A stretch of DNA of 64,000 bases from Aliidongia sp035943795 (GTDB taxonomy: Bacteria > Pseudomonadota > Alphaproteobacteria > ATCC43930 > CGMCC-115725): contig NZ_DASZBY010000140.1 of the NCBI RefSeq assembly GCF_035943795.1, forward strand, positions 37,715 through 101,714, written 5' to 3'. Made by a program: the position numbers and the translations under genes. Below the pieces are notes generated by a model, which was given only the letters and a program-made list of their open reading frames with translations, searched no databases and was not told the DNA's origin. Positions within the stretch are counted from its first letter, which is position 1. Every line of letters begins with the position of its first letter. This document shows, one piece after another, positions 1 through 7,922 of the stretch.

Positions 1-189
1 AAGGCCTGCATGCTGAGGCTGGCCTGCTCGCGAAATTCTCTCAGTCGGTTCGATGTCATGCCCGGATATTATCCATAATGGACATGGTTGGCAAGAGGGA
101 AGTTCGATAATTTTCGGCATTAATTCAGTTGATGATATTGAACAAAACAAGTACGAATTGCATCTCTTATGTCCATTTTGGAGATGCTT
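1..189. other. No gene recognised at the window edge
   Basis: I see no supportable coding region here. From about position 100 the DNA becomes clearly richer in A and T than the rest of the window. That fits the promoter and leader region of the DUF6456 gene that follows. Nothing upstream of position 1 is visible, so the prophage remnant may extend leftwards. Confidence 0.5.
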
Positions 190-789
190 ATGTCCGCTTT
201 GCCCATCATCCCCAGCCACAAGACCCGCCGGCAGGCATTGAAGCTGGAGCGGCTGGGTCCGCAGATGCCGCCGCCGGAGCGGTTGCAGCACGATCCGGTG
301 ACCCTGGTCGAGGAAAACGATCCGGAAGGTTGGCCGGTCCGCCACTGCCGAACGGTCGACACCATCGGTCGCCTGGTGCGCAACGGTCTGGTGCGTTCCG
401 AATGGGCGGTCGCGGCCGACCGGTTCCGGCGTGACTATCGCGTGGCGCAATTCGATCCCCTGTGCGCGAACGATCTGCGGCGCGCGCGGGGCGCAGGCGG
501 CCAAGGCTCTATCATGGACCGCGTCGAGGACGCCCGTCAGCGCCTGTTCGATGCGGTCGCGGGCATGGGCGGGATTTCCGCGCCGGCCGGTTCGATCGTA
601 TGGCACGTCATCGGGGCGGAGCTGACACTCAAGGACTGGTCGTTGCGTCAGGTCTGGGGTGGCCGGCCGTTGCGGCAGGAAGTGGCGACCGGGATCCTGG
701 TGGCGGCCCTGGCGGCCCTTGATTCGCACTATCACGATCGCCGCCGCATCGCGCGTGCCGAGCGTCCTGCGCCGGCCGCCGGATTTTAG
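190..789 (+). CDS. DUF6456 domain protein of phage-associated type
   Basis: The 199-residue product resembles the DUF6456 proteins found in alphaproteobacterial phage-like clusters. The recognisable part is roughly residues 45-180: a segment containing VDTIGRLVRNGLV, then AADRFRRDYRVAQFDP, then a helical stretch with IVWHVIGAELTLKDW and a C-terminal ALAALDSHYH. The pattern suggests a helical, possibly DNA-binding protein; the exact function is not established. I chose the ATG at 190 because GGAG at 180-183 sits six bases before it; the in-frame ATG at 169 has no such site. It precedes the terminase genes and is followed by a strong terminator, so it is probably an early or control gene of the remnant. 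Confidence 0.75.
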   Translation: MSALPIIPSHKTRRQALKLERLGPQMPPPERLQHDPVTLVEENDPEGWPVRHCRTVDTIGRLVRNGLVRSEWAVAADRFRRDYRVAQFDPLCANDLRRARGAGGQGSIMDRVEDARQRLFDAVAGMGGISAPAGSIVWHVIGAELTLKDWSLRQVWGGRPLRQEVATGILVAALAALDSHYHDRRRIARAERPAPAAGF

Positions 790-868
790 TTTAGGCCGAA
801 CAAAAGAAGAACAATTCATTTGACGCGATCCGAGAGATCTGGCAGAAAAACCCCATCGTTCGAATTGT

Positions 869-904
869 GCCCGCCCGGAAATTTCCGCGGCGGGCTTTTC
901 GTTT
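869..904 (+). terminator. Rho-independent terminator after the DUF6456 gene
   Basis: GCCCGCC at 869-875 pairs with GGCGGGC at 889-895, the interior is itself partly self-complementary (GGAAATTTCC), and TTTTCGTTT follows. It ends the DUF6456 transcript and lies just before the terminase small subunit gene. A near-copy of this terminator occurs at 3774-3810. Confidence 0.8.
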
Positions 905-935
905 CCGGGCGCGCTGGCGTTCCGGGGGAGGGGCA

Positions 936-1442
936 ATGGCGGGCTGGACCGACCACGAGCGGGGGGCCTTTCTGGCGCGCCTCGCTGAAACCGGCAATGT
1001 CAGCGATGCCGCACGCTGGGCTGCGGTGGCACGCTCGGGTGCCTATGCGCTGCGTCTCGCGGACGAAGAGTTCGCGCTCGCCTGGGCCGAGGCGCAGGGG
1101 CAGGCGGTCGATGCCCTGGAGATGGAGGCACGGCGGCGCGCGGTCGAGGGCGTGGAGCAGCCGGTGCTCTATGCGGGCAAGCCGGTGCACGACGACGGCG
1201 GCGACCCGGTCACCGTCCGCCATTATTCCGACCGGCTGCTGGAACTGCTCCTGAAGGCACGGCGACCGGAAAGCTTCAAACCGACCGACGAGGACCAGGA
1301 TGGCGAGTTCGCTGCTCTCGATGACGGCGAGCGAGTGCGCCGAATTATGTGGCTTCTTGAGCAGGCGCGAACGCGCCGCGATGGACCGCCTGCTGGCGGA
1401 CATCTGGGTGCCGCTGCCGGGACCGCAGCGGGCGGCCTATGA
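936..1442 (+). CDS. Phage terminase small subunit-like protein
   Basis: This 168-residue protein sits directly before, and overlaps by 143 bases, the terminase large subunit gene. The N-terminal half has a helix-turn-helix-like arrangement (ERGAFLARLAETGNVSDAAR, then AVARSGAYALR), as in DNA-recognising small terminase subunits of alphaproteobacterial phages; a helical segment and an acidic tail follow. Its expected role is to recognise the packaging site and hand DNA to the large subunit. I start it at the ATG at 936, which has a GGGGAGGGG stretch 4-12 bases upstream. The family assignment rests on position and the helix-turn-helix pattern. With most capsid genes deleted downstream, it can no longer serve packaging on its own. 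Confidence 0.7.
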   Translation: MAGWTDHERGAFLARLAETGNVSDAARWAAVARSGAYALRLADEEFALAWAEAQGQAVDALEMEARRRAVEGVEQPVLYAGKPVHDDGGDPVTVRHYSDRLLELLLKARRPESFKPTDEDQDGEFAALDDGERVRRIMWLLEQARTRRDGPPAGGHLGAAAGTAAGGL

Positions 1443-2811
1443 GAACCAGGCCGACGTGCTGCTCTATGGCGGCGCGGCCGGCGGCGGCAAGACCGACCTG
1501 CTGCTGGGCTTGGCGCTCGGCAGCCATCGGCGGTCGATCCTGTTCCGCCGCGAGTTCTCGCAGTTGAAGGCGATCGAGGATCGGGCGCGCGACATGATGG
1601 GGCCGCGCGCGCATTACAGTGCGACGCGCCGGACCTGGCAACTGCCGGGTGGCCGCAGCCTGGAACTGGGCGCGGTCCAACGGCCCGGCGACGAGCGCAA
1701 GTACCAGGGCCGGCCGCACGATCTGAAGGCATTCGATGAAATTACCCATTTCACCGAGGCGCAGTTCCGCTTCCTGATCGGCTGGAACCGCAGCGCCGTG
1801 GCGGGCTTGCGCTGCCGGGTCGTCGCCGCTGGCAATCCGCCGACCTCGGCCGAGGGCGACTGGGTCATCCGCTATTGGGCGCCCTGGCTCGATCGCCAGC
1901 ATCCGAACCCGGCGGCACCGGGCGAGTTGCGCTGGTTCGCGACGATCGATGGCAAGGAGGCCGAGGTCGAGAGCGGCGAACCGTTCGTCCATGACGGCGA
2001 GCGTATCGAGCCGCGCTCGCGCAGCTTCATCCGCGCCCGGGTCGAGGACAACCCGTTCCTGCTGGCCGCCGGCTATCGGGCGACCCTGCAATCCCTGCCG
2101 GAACCTTTGCGTTCGCAGATGCTGTTCGGAGATTTTGCCGCCAAGCAGGAGGACGATCCGTGGCAGATCATCCCGACCCAGTGGATCCTGGCGGCCCAGG
2201 GGCGCTGGTGCGAGACGCCGCCGGGACCGCTCGACGCGCTGGGCGTCGATGTCGCGCGTGGTGGGCGCGATCGGACGGTCGTCACGCCGCGGCACGGTCT
2301 GTGGTTCGCGCATCCCGAAGCGTTCGCCGGTGCCGAAACGCCGGATGGCGGCGCTGTGATCGCCCTGCTGGTGCCGTTGCTGGCGACGCGCGCTTCGGTG
2401 CAGATCGACGTGATCGGCGTCGGAGCCGCTGTCTATGACGCGGCCCGGGCGCGTGGCCTGAATGCCGTGCCGCTCAACGGTGCCGCGGGATCGGCGGCGC
2501 GCGACCGGTCGGGGCAATTGGGCTTCGCCAATGCGCGGGCCGAATGGTGGTGGCGCCTGCGCGAGGCGCTCGATCCGGTGGCGGGTGAAGGATTGGCCCT
2601 GCCGCCCGACCGGGAATTGCTGGCCGACCTGACGGCACCGCGCTGGCGACTCAGCGGGGCCGGCATCCTGGTCGAACGAAAGGACGAAATCATCGCCCGC
2701 ATCGGCCGCTCGCCGGACAAGGGCGACAGCCTGGTCTATGCCCATGCCCGCCCGATGGTGCCGGGGCAGGGGCTGCTGGATTTCCTGCGCGAGGAGGCGG
2801 AGCGGGGCTGA
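1300..2811 (+). CDS. Phage terminase large subunit
   Basis: The 503-residue protein is the ATP-driven DNA-packaging motor and nuclease of a tailed phage. The ATPase domain has a Walker A motif GGAAGGGKT at residues 57-65 and a Walker B-like FDE with D146-E147. The C-terminal nuclease domain has LGVDVARGGRDRT with D317, the first acidic residue of the RNase H-like fold. Length is normal for the family and no frame break is visible. The start overlaps the small-subunit gene; a shorter start at Met28 (about 1381) is possible. It is followed by a foreign-looking lipoprotein gene rather than directly by the portal gene. Confidence 0.92.
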   Translation: MASSLLSMTASECAELCGFLSRRERAAMDRLLADIWVPLPGPQRAAYENQADVLLYGGAAGGGKTDLLLGLALGSHRRSILFRREFSQLKAIEDRARDMMGPRAHYSATRRTWQLPGGRSLELGAVQRPGDERKYQGRPHDLKAFDEITHFTEAQFRFLIGWNRSAVAGLRCRVVAAGNPPTSAEGDWVIRYWAPWLDRQHPNPAAPGELRWFATIDGKEAEVESGEPFVHDGERIEPRSRSFIRARVEDNPFLLAAGYRATLQSLPEPLRSQMLFGDFAAKQEDDPWQIIPTQWILAAQGRWCETPPGPLDALGVDVARGGRDRTVVTPRHGLWFAHPEAFAGAETPDGGAVIALLVPLLATRASVQIDVIGVGAAVYDAARARGLNAVPLNGAAGSAARDRSGQLGFANARAEWWWRLREALDPVAGEGLALPPDRELLADLTAPRWRLSGAGILVERKDEIIARIGRSPDKGDSLVYAHARPMVPGQGLLDFLREEAERG

Positions 2812-2945
2812 CGAGCCGGGTCAATGTTGCCACATGGCGAGACATCTACCGTGGCTTGCTTGCAAAATCGAAACAGTGCACAAGCGCAGAAATCCACTGC
2901 CAGTGGTATGTCACATTTTTGGTTGCAAGTTTTTTCGAGGAAAAA

Positions 2946-3638
2946 ATGTTCGGTAGATTTGCTCGAATGCATAGATGCGTTCCGATTTTATTGTTGGTGA
3001 CCGCGTGTAGCGCCCCGTCCACGCTTTCGAGTACAGCGCGCTATGGTCGTATTGGCGTATTGCCCGCATACGAATCGGATATTGGTAAACGTACGCCGCC
3101 AAGCTTGTTTGATAACGCACTGGTTGAGCATTTCGACCTGGATATCGGGCTCAACGAGTTGGTGATCGAGCAGGTCGAGAAATCCGCGGGCAATGCTCAT
3201 GAGATCGTCGACCTGCAATCTCTCGCCTCGGAGTACGTCGGGACACCCAAGGTCCATTCCGGTGGCGAACGGCAGATTTTCGGTGATTCCAGGCCGTTGT
3301 TTACCAGTGTCGTCCAGACTTTGGCCGGAGGGCGAGGGCTGGATGCCTATGTAGTCATCGAGGGCGGGTCCGTCTGGATAACCGAGCCGCAAGTGGCGCC
3401 GGCGCTCCGGTTGCTGGCGGCACAGGGGCACGACCTATCGATTCGGATGAACATCTACATTATCGATGGCAAGACTTTCGAGGTCTCGGCCGCCGCCACT
3501 TCCGAATTGGTGCAAAAGGGTGTGCCCGATTCGTGGTTCGTTGCTCCGAGGCAGCATTCCGACGAGATCAGAGGCGCCGTCGTTACCCTGCTAGACAAAA
3601 ATCTGGCCCCGGCGCTGCGGAAGCTGCGTTTAATCTAA
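2946..3638 (+). CDS. Lower-GC lipoprotein, likely prophage moron
   Basis: The 230-residue product begins with a lipoprotein signal: basic start, hydrophobic VPILLLVTA, and the lipobox VTAC with Cys at residue 20. The mature part has segments such as RYGRIGVLPAYESD and RGLDAYVVIEGGSVW, but I do not recognise a family. The ATG at 2946 follows GAGG with suitable spacing; longer in-frame starts have no site. Base composition is visibly lower in G and C than the terminase and holin genes. It interrupts the usual terminase-portal order and is followed by a promoter-like site and a terminator. This pattern fits a moron, an independently transcribed cargo gene, perhaps changing the lysogen envelope. 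Confidence 0.7.
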   Translation: MFGRFARMHRCVPILLLVTACSAPSTLSSTARYGRIGVLPAYESDIGKRTPPSLFDNALVEHFDLDIGLNELVIEQVEKSAGNAHEIVDLQSLASEYVGTPKVHSGGERQIFGDSRPLFTSVVQTLAGGRGLDAYVVIEGGSVWITEPQVAPALRLLAAQGHDLSIRMNIYIIDGKTFEVSAAATSELVQKGVPDSWFVAPRQHSDEIRGAVVTLLDKNLAPALRKLRLI

Positions 3639-3724
3639 GGACGCATCACCTTTTCAACCAGACCAGGCAGCGATGCCTCGTGGCATCGCGCACTAACCAA
3701 TGGAACATAATAAGAACATTTTGC

Positions 3725-3753
3725 TTGACCCATTCCGAAACATCTGAGATAGA
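3725..3753 (+). promoter_or_regulatory. Possible promoter upstream of the second terminator
   Basis: TTGACC at 3725-3730 matches a -35 element and is followed after 17 bases by GATAGA at 3748-3753, a weak -10. Transcription from here would run straight into the terminator at 3774-3810, so it would give only a very short RNA unless read through. The -10 match is poor. Confidence 0.3.
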
Positions 3754-3773
3754 TTCTCCATCGCTCGCATGAC

Positions 3774-3810
3774 GCCCGCCCGGATCCCTCCGCGGCGGGC
3801 TTTTTGTTTT
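3774..3810 (+). terminator. Rho-independent terminator after the lipoprotein gene
   Basis: GCCCGCC at 3774-3780 pairs with GGCGGGC at 3794-3800 and is followed by TTTTTGTTTT. Over 36 positions it differs from the terminator at 869-904 at only five, and some similarity continues upstream (CATCG, TCG, AT). It closes the lipoprotein transcript just before the portal gene fragment. Confidence 0.8.
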
Positions 3811-3838
3811 GCGCTTCCAGCAAGAAGGACCCTGCTTC

Positions 3839-4218
3839 ATGGCAGCAACCCCTGGCCCTTCCGAGGCGGGCCTGTTCGCGCGCGTGGTCGGTGGCCTGCG
3901 TTATGCGGTGACCGGTGCGGCGCCGGCCTGGTTCGGCCCGTCGCAGCCGCTCCGGCCCGAGGCGCCGGCGGAGACCGCGGGCCGGCAGTTCGACTATCCG
4001 GTCGGCTATAACCTGCGGCTCCAGCCGCGCCAGGACGAGGGCACCGGCTTCGCGGAACTGCGCGGTCTCGCCGACGCCTACGATCTGGTCCGCCTGGTGA
4101 TCGAGAGAACCAGGCGACGGACCGCCGTCTTGCCGTCATCGAGAGCCGGCTGGACGCGATCCACGGCTCGATCGAGAAAATCGAGCGTCATCTGACAGGC
4201 GGCGAGGAGCGTCCATGA
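3839..4218 (+). pseudogene. Portal protein fragment fused out of frame to a coiled-coil gene tail
   Basis: From the ATG at 3839 (AAGGA nine bases upstream) about 90 codons match the N-terminus of an alphaproteobacterial phage portal protein, including FDYPVGYNLRLQPRQDEG and FAELRGLADAYDLVRLVIE. A portal is normally over 400 residues. Near 4100-4115 the homology stops. In the portal frame the reading continues as meaningless arginine/serine-rich sequence to a stop at 4193-4195. In another frame, 4111-4218 encodes a clean coiled coil (RRLAVIESRLDAIHGSIEKI, ending GGEERP) whose stop overlaps the next gene in ATGA. The simplest reading is one large deletion that joined the portal start to the end of a lysis-region gene. 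Confidence 0.8.
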
Positions 4219-4667
4219 CGACCGTCATGACGCTGCCGCGCGGCATTCGGCTGAACAATCCCGGCTGCCTGGAACGCATCGGGATCGATTGGCGCGGCCT
4301 GGCGCCGGATCAATCGGTCGATCCGCGGCTGGTCGCCTTTACCGGACCCGAATGGGGCATTCGCGCGCTCGCCCGGACTCTGCTCGGCTACCAGCATCAG
4401 GAAGCGCGCCACACCATTGCCGGCCTCGTCTCCCGGTTCCGGCCACCGGAGGTCCATGACACGAGCGGCTATTGCCGGTGGGTCGCGACCTCGCTCGATC
4501 GCGAAGCGACGGATCGGATCTCGCTCGACGAGCCGGCAACCCTGATGGGCATCGTTCAGGCGATCATTCGGCGCGAGAACGGGCCGCTGCCGAGCGGACG
4601 ACCGCTCTGGTATCCGCATGAGACCGTCGCGCGCGGCCTGAAGCTCGCATTCAGCAATCGGGCCTGA
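4215..4667 (+). CDS. Phage P5-type structural/lytic protein, endolysin-like
   Basis: This 150-residue protein contains RGIRLNNPGC near the start, then FTGPEWGIRALARTLLGYQ and GIVQAIIRRENG. These are features of the phage 'structural protein P5' or lysozyme-like family found next to holins, where the protein is thought to cut peptidoglycan or sit at the virion vertex. Its ATG overlaps the preceding stop as ATGA, which shows it was once translationally coupled to the coiled-coil gene whose tail survives at 4111-4218. The holin follows after 20 bases, so this is a lysis cassette. The frame is intact. Catalytic residues cannot be named with certainty from the sequence alone. Confidence 0.75.
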   Translation: MTTVMTLPRGIRLNNPGCLERIGIDWRGLAPDQSVDPRLVAFTGPEWGIRALARTLLGYQHQEARHTIAGLVSRFRPPEVHDTSGYCRWVATSLDREATDRISLDEPATLMGIVQAIIRRENGPLPSGRPLWYPHETVARGLKLAFSNRA

Positions 4668-4687
4668 GCCCGAGATCGGAGAAAATC

Positions 4688-5212
4688 ATGGATCTTTGGG
4701 ACGATGCCAAGCAGGCGCTTGGCGCGGTGGCGCCGATCCTGGGTACGGCCGTCGGCGGCCCGCTGGGCGGAACGGCGGCCCGTCTCGTCGCCTCCGCGCT
4801 CGGCCTCGATCCGGCGACGCCGGCGCAGCAACTGGCGGCGGCCGTGACGGCAGCTTCGCCCGACCAACTGCTGGCGCTCAAGAAGGCCGACACGGATTTT
4901 CAGGTGGCACTCAAGAATCTCGATCTCTCGGCCGAGAAGGTCGCGTCCGACGATCGGGCGAGTGCACGTACCCGGGAGGCCGCGACCCACGATTGGGTGC
5001 CGGGAACGCTCATGATGCTGCTGACCGGCGGCTTCTTCGGCCTGATCGGCTATCTCGCCAGCCACGATGTTCCGGTCGGCAACCGCGACCTGCTCAATAT
5101 CCTGCTGGGCACGCTGGGCAGCGCCTGGACCGGCGGCGTCACCTATTACTATGGCTCATCGGTCGGTGCCGCAGTGAAGGACAAGGCGATCAATGCGCTG
5201 GCGCAGCGATAG
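4688..5212 (+). CDS. Holin of the 3TM gene-transfer-agent type
   Basis: The 174-residue protein fits the GTA_holin_3TM family, which lets the lytic enzyme reach the periplasm in phage and gene-transfer-agent release. It opens with an amphipathic, glycine/alanine-rich region (ILGTAVGGPLGGTAARLVAS), continues through LLALKKADTDFQVALKNLD and a charged ASDDRASARTREA stretch, and ends with hydrophobic segments around residues 102-120 (LMMLLTGGFFGLIGYLA) and 133-155. GGAG eight bases before the ATG at 4688 supports the start. Length and order are normal for the family, so the gene itself appears intact although the rest of the particle genes are lost. Confidence 0.85.
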   Translation: MDLWDDAKQALGAVAPILGTAVGGPLGGTAARLVASALGLDPATPAQQLAAAVTAASPDQLLALKKADTDFQVALKNLDLSAEKVASDDRASARTREAATHDWVPGTLMMLLTGGFFGLIGYLASHDVPVGNRDLLNILLGTLGSAWTGGVTYYYGSSVGAAVKDKAINALAQR

Positions 5213-5307
5213 GCTCAACCGCAGACTGCAATTGCATTTTGCGACTTGTTTCGCGTTTCGTCATGCAATTTGATTTGAGGGCCGCGAATTGCCGAATCGG
5301 CGCCACC

Positions 5308-5433
5308 CTAGCGCGTGGCCAAATGCAACGAGATCGTTTCGCGTGGCAGGATCGGAATACCGGCCGTTTCGGTGACGGCGACGAGCGTCCAGACGAACAT
5401 CAGCCCGGCCACCACCCAGACCAGCCTGGTCAT
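5308..5433 (-). CDS. Small membrane protein of 41 residues
   Basis: A short reading frame starts at the ATG at 5433 with GGAGG seven bases upstream on the minus strand. The product has one hydrophobic helix (LVWVVAGLMFVWTLVAV, residues 4-20) and a short polar tail ending HLATR. I do not recognise a family. The good ribosome site and the clear membrane helix make it likely to be real. It lies downstream of, and on the same strand as, the regulator at 5579-6073, separated by about 145 bases, so the two might be co-transcribed. Confidence 0.55.
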   Translation of the reverse strand: MTRLVWVVAGLMFVWTLVAVTETAGIPILPRETISLHLATR

Positions 5434-5578
5434 GACACGTCCTCCCCGCCCGGTCGCCGCCCCACGCGACGTACGCAATCGTGGAAATTCTACGGCGATC
5501 GGCAGGCGGGCATCCCCATGGTGCCGGGGATGCGGGAAGGAACCGGGGCGAGGGGGCGGAGCCGGGGCTCCGCCGTCG

Positions 5579-6073
5579 TCAGCGGGCGGCGGCGAGCTTG
5601 GGCTTCGGGCCCGGCTTCCGGCGAGTCGGCGCGATCGACTGGTCCTTGTCGCTGGCATCGGCCATGGCGCGGACCAGATCCAGCACGCAGCGCTGCTGCT
5701 GCGCCGAACCGATCCGATAGAAATCGCGGATCAGGTCGAGGGTCATGCGGTTGCTCATGACGGACTTGTTCGCCGTTTCCGGCGTGCCGGCCTCGTCGAT
5801 CGGCAAGGTCAGGTCCGCCGGCATTTCGTCGAAGAAGTAGGAAATCGGCGTCAGCAGGATATGCGCCATGTCGAACAGCCGGCTGGCGCTGACGCGATTG
5901 GCGCCGCTCTCGTATTTCTGCAGCTGCTGGAAGCTGACGCCCAGCAAGGTCGAAACGGCCTCCTGGCTCTTGCCCAACAGGATGCGCCGCATGCGAATGC
6001 GGCTTCCCACGTGAATGTCGACCGGATCGGGTTCGCCACGCTGCCGCCAGTCGTAGGAATTTTCTTGGGTCAT
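5579..6073 (-). CDS. Cro/C1-type helix-turn-helix regulator
   Basis: The 164-residue protein has a Cro/C1-type helix-turn-helix at about residues 20-75 (DIHVGSRIRMRRILLGKSQE, then GVSFQQLQKYESGANRVSAS), followed by ISYFFDEMP. A C-terminal helical region ends in a basic KPGPKPKLAAAR tail. This architecture is a large family of alphaproteobacterial transcription regulators, often present in several chromosomal copies, so it need not be the prophage repressor despite lying next to the remnant. I start at the ATG at 6073, where the family similarity begins. Target genes cannot be inferred from the sequence. Confidence 0.85.
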   Translation of the reverse strand: MTQENSYDWRQRGEPDPVDIHVGSRIRMRRILLGKSQEAVSTLLGVSFQQLQKYESGANRVSASRLFDMAHILLTPISYFFDEMPADLTLPIDEAGTPETANKSVMSNRMTLDLIRDFYRIGSAQQQRCVLDLVRAMADASDKDQSIAPTRRKPGPKPKLAAAR

Positions 6074-6468
6074 GGTCACTAACGTGCCTTTCGAAAAGGG
6101 ATCCGGGGTTGACCTCGCAACGGGCTCAGCGGAGCGAGTCCGTATTCCCGATTTGCCAACCGCAAGTTTCATCAGGCAAGTTCCGTGCCGATTGGCGGCA
6201 GGTGCCAGAAAGAAAAGATTTTGGCGGGCGAGCGTGCCCGCTGGCGGGACGGAAGGGATATGGTGCAGGGTGCGGTTGGGTGGGCGTCGCCACATCCCAG
6301 CGTCGAGCCCGTAGGGCTGTGCTGCACGCCCGCTGCTTTGGGTCGCAGGGTCGACGCTCACTTCAGCATTGGCATTCGGCACGGCCCGCAGCACGATAGG
6401 CGAACGGATGTCGAGACCGATCCCGGGGAGGGACTGTCTCAACCGACGAAACGAAGGGGCCCTGAGCG
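6074..6468. other. Intergenic region between the regulator and the cytochrome c' gene
   Basis: I see no convincing gene in these 395 bases; frames are short and lack codon bias. It holds the divergent promoters of the regulator and the cytochrome pair. A small hairpin, GCGGGC at 6224-6229 with GCCCGC at 6236-6241, lacks a T-run and is not a clear terminator. Confidence 0.5.
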
Positions 6469-6945
6469 GTGCAGACTTGGCGTTGGAAATTTTCTCTCGG
6501 TGCGGCGGCGGCCCTGGCGGCCAGCATCGCGCTCATGGCGGCGGTCAAGGCCGATGATCTGGCATCGGTAGTCGCCGAACGCCAGGCGGGCATGAAAGCG
6601 ATGGGCGGCAAGCTGAAGGAGATCAAGGCCTTTGCCGAGAGCGGCGCTGGCCAGGCCGAAGCCTCGGCCGATGCCGCGGTACTCGTCGCCACCGCGAAGT
6701 CGATTCCCGGCTGGTTCCCGGTCGGATCGGGTCTCGACAGTTTCTCGGGCAAGACCGCGGCGAAACCCGAGATCTGGAACGACCAGGCGAAGTTCAAGGC
6801 GATCGCCGCGACCTTCCAGGCCGATACAGTTGCTTTGCAGCAGGCCATTGCCGCCGGCGACAAGGCCGGGGCGTCGTCCGCATTCGAGGCGATGGGCCGC
6901 GAAGGGTGCGGCGCATGCCACGGCGCGTTTCGCGCCAAGACCTGA
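6469..6945 (+). CDS. Cytochrome c' family protein
   Basis: The 158-residue protein has an N-terminal signal peptide (FSLGAAAALAASIALMAA) and the single heme motif CGACH at residues 147-151, at the extreme C-terminus as in cytochromes c'. The region between is a four-helix-bundle-like sequence with ERQAGMKAMGGKLKEIKAF. Such periplasmic proteins bind heme with an open site and interact with NO or shuttle electrons. Translation appears to start with GTG at 6469 after AAGGGG. The next gene, a diheme cytochrome c, starts eight bases downstream, so the two are an operon and probably electron-transfer partners. Confidence 0.88.
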   Translation: MQTWRWKFSLGAAAALAASIALMAAVKADDLASVVAERQAGMKAMGGKLKEIKAFAESGAGQAEASADAAVLVATAKSIPGWFPVGSGLDSFSGKTAAKPEIWNDQAKFKAIAATFQADTVALQQAIAAGDKAGASSAFEAMGREGCGACHGAFRAKT

Positions 6946-6953
6946 TCGCGCCC

Positions 6954-7850
6954 ATGTTCTGGTACCCGGCGTCTGCGCTGCTGCTCGCCGCGGCATTGGC
7001 TCTGGGCGGTCGGGCCGTCGCCCAGGAAGTGACGGCCGACGCGGTCGCGCGCGGCGCGTACCTATTCACTGCGGCGGACTGCGCCAGTTGCCATACCGAC
7101 ACCAAGAACGCCGGCGCGCCGCTCGGTGGCGGCCGGGCGCTCAAGACCGCGTTCGGCACCTTCTTCACGCCGAACATCTCCCCGGATCGCCAGCATGGCA
7201 TCGGAACCTGGTCCGACGGCCAGTTCATCAAGGCGTTCCGCAAGGGCGTGTCGCCGGACGGGCGCGACTATTACCCGGCTTTTCCGTACACGTCCTTCAC
7301 CGGTATGACCGATCGGGACCTGCTCGATCTCAAGGCCTATCTGTTCAGCCAGCCACCGGTGCCGACGGCCAACAAGCCGCACGACCTCAATTTTCCCTAT
7401 AGTATCCGTTGGGCGCTGATGCCCTGGAAGATCCTGTATTTCCGGGAGGGGCCGTTCATGGGCGATCCCAGCCGGCCCATGGAATGGAATCGCGGCGCCT
7501 ATCTCGTGAAGGCCATCGGCCATTGCGGCGAATGCCATAGTCCACGTAACTCGCTGGGCGCGATCGAGAAGACGAGGCGGCTGGCCGGCGTCTGGAACGG
7601 GCCGGACGGGCAGAGCGCGCCGAACATCACCCAGCATCCAGACGCGCTCGGCAAATGGAGCACCGGCGACATCGAGGGGCTGCTGAAAGACGGGATCACG
7701 CCCGACGGCGATTTCGTCGGCTCCGGCATGGCTGACGTCGTGGCCAATACCGCAAAGCTCGACGATGCCGACCGGCATGCGATCGCCGTCTTCCTGAAGG
7801 CGTTGCCGGCAAAGGACCCGACCCCGAAGCCTGCGGCGGCGGCCCGCTAA
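6954..7850 (+). CDS. Diheme c-type cytochrome
   Basis: This 298-residue exported protein has a signal peptide (ASALLLAAALALGGRAVA, residues 6-23) and two heme-binding motifs: CASCH at residues 43-47 and CGECH in the second half. Each is followed by the usual methionine-containing region (for example KKGVS-type PDGRDYYPAFPYTSF and PDGDFVGSGMADV). It resembles the cytochrome subunits that pass electrons from periplasmic dehydrogenases to the respiratory chain. No dehydrogenase subunit is adjacent, so its donor is unknown. The ATG at 6954 is chosen because it begins the signal peptide. It is co-transcribed with the cytochrome c' gene upstream. Confidence 0.88.
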   Translation: MFWYPASALLLAAALALGGRAVAQEVTADAVARGAYLFTAADCASCHTDTKNAGAPLGGGRALKTAFGTFFTPNISPDRQHGIGTWSDGQFIKAFRKGVSPDGRDYYPAFPYTSFTGMTDRDLLDLKAYLFSQPPVPTANKPHDLNFPYSIRWALMPWKILYFREGPFMGDPSRPMEWNRGAYLVKAIGHCGECHSPRNSLGAIEKTRRLAGVWNGPDGQSAPNITQHPDALGKWSTGDIEGLLKDGITPDGDFVGSGMADVVANTAKLDDADRHAIAVFLKALPAKDPTPKPAAAAR

Positions 7851-7922
7851 ATCCTGGCCGCGGCGCCACGGTCCTTGCTAAGTTGTCGATCGACGCTTGG
7901 CATGACGCGGCGGATGGGAACC

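Noticed and set aside
53..434. Overlapping short frames at the left edge
   Set aside because: They overlap the DUF6456 gene in other frames and lack coding character.
852..904. GTTCGAA near 859-865 resembling a tRNA T-arm, and hence a phage attachment site
   Set aside because: No acceptor stem or cloverleaf can be formed; the second copy at 3757-3810 lacks it. The hairpin with T-run is better explained as a terminator.
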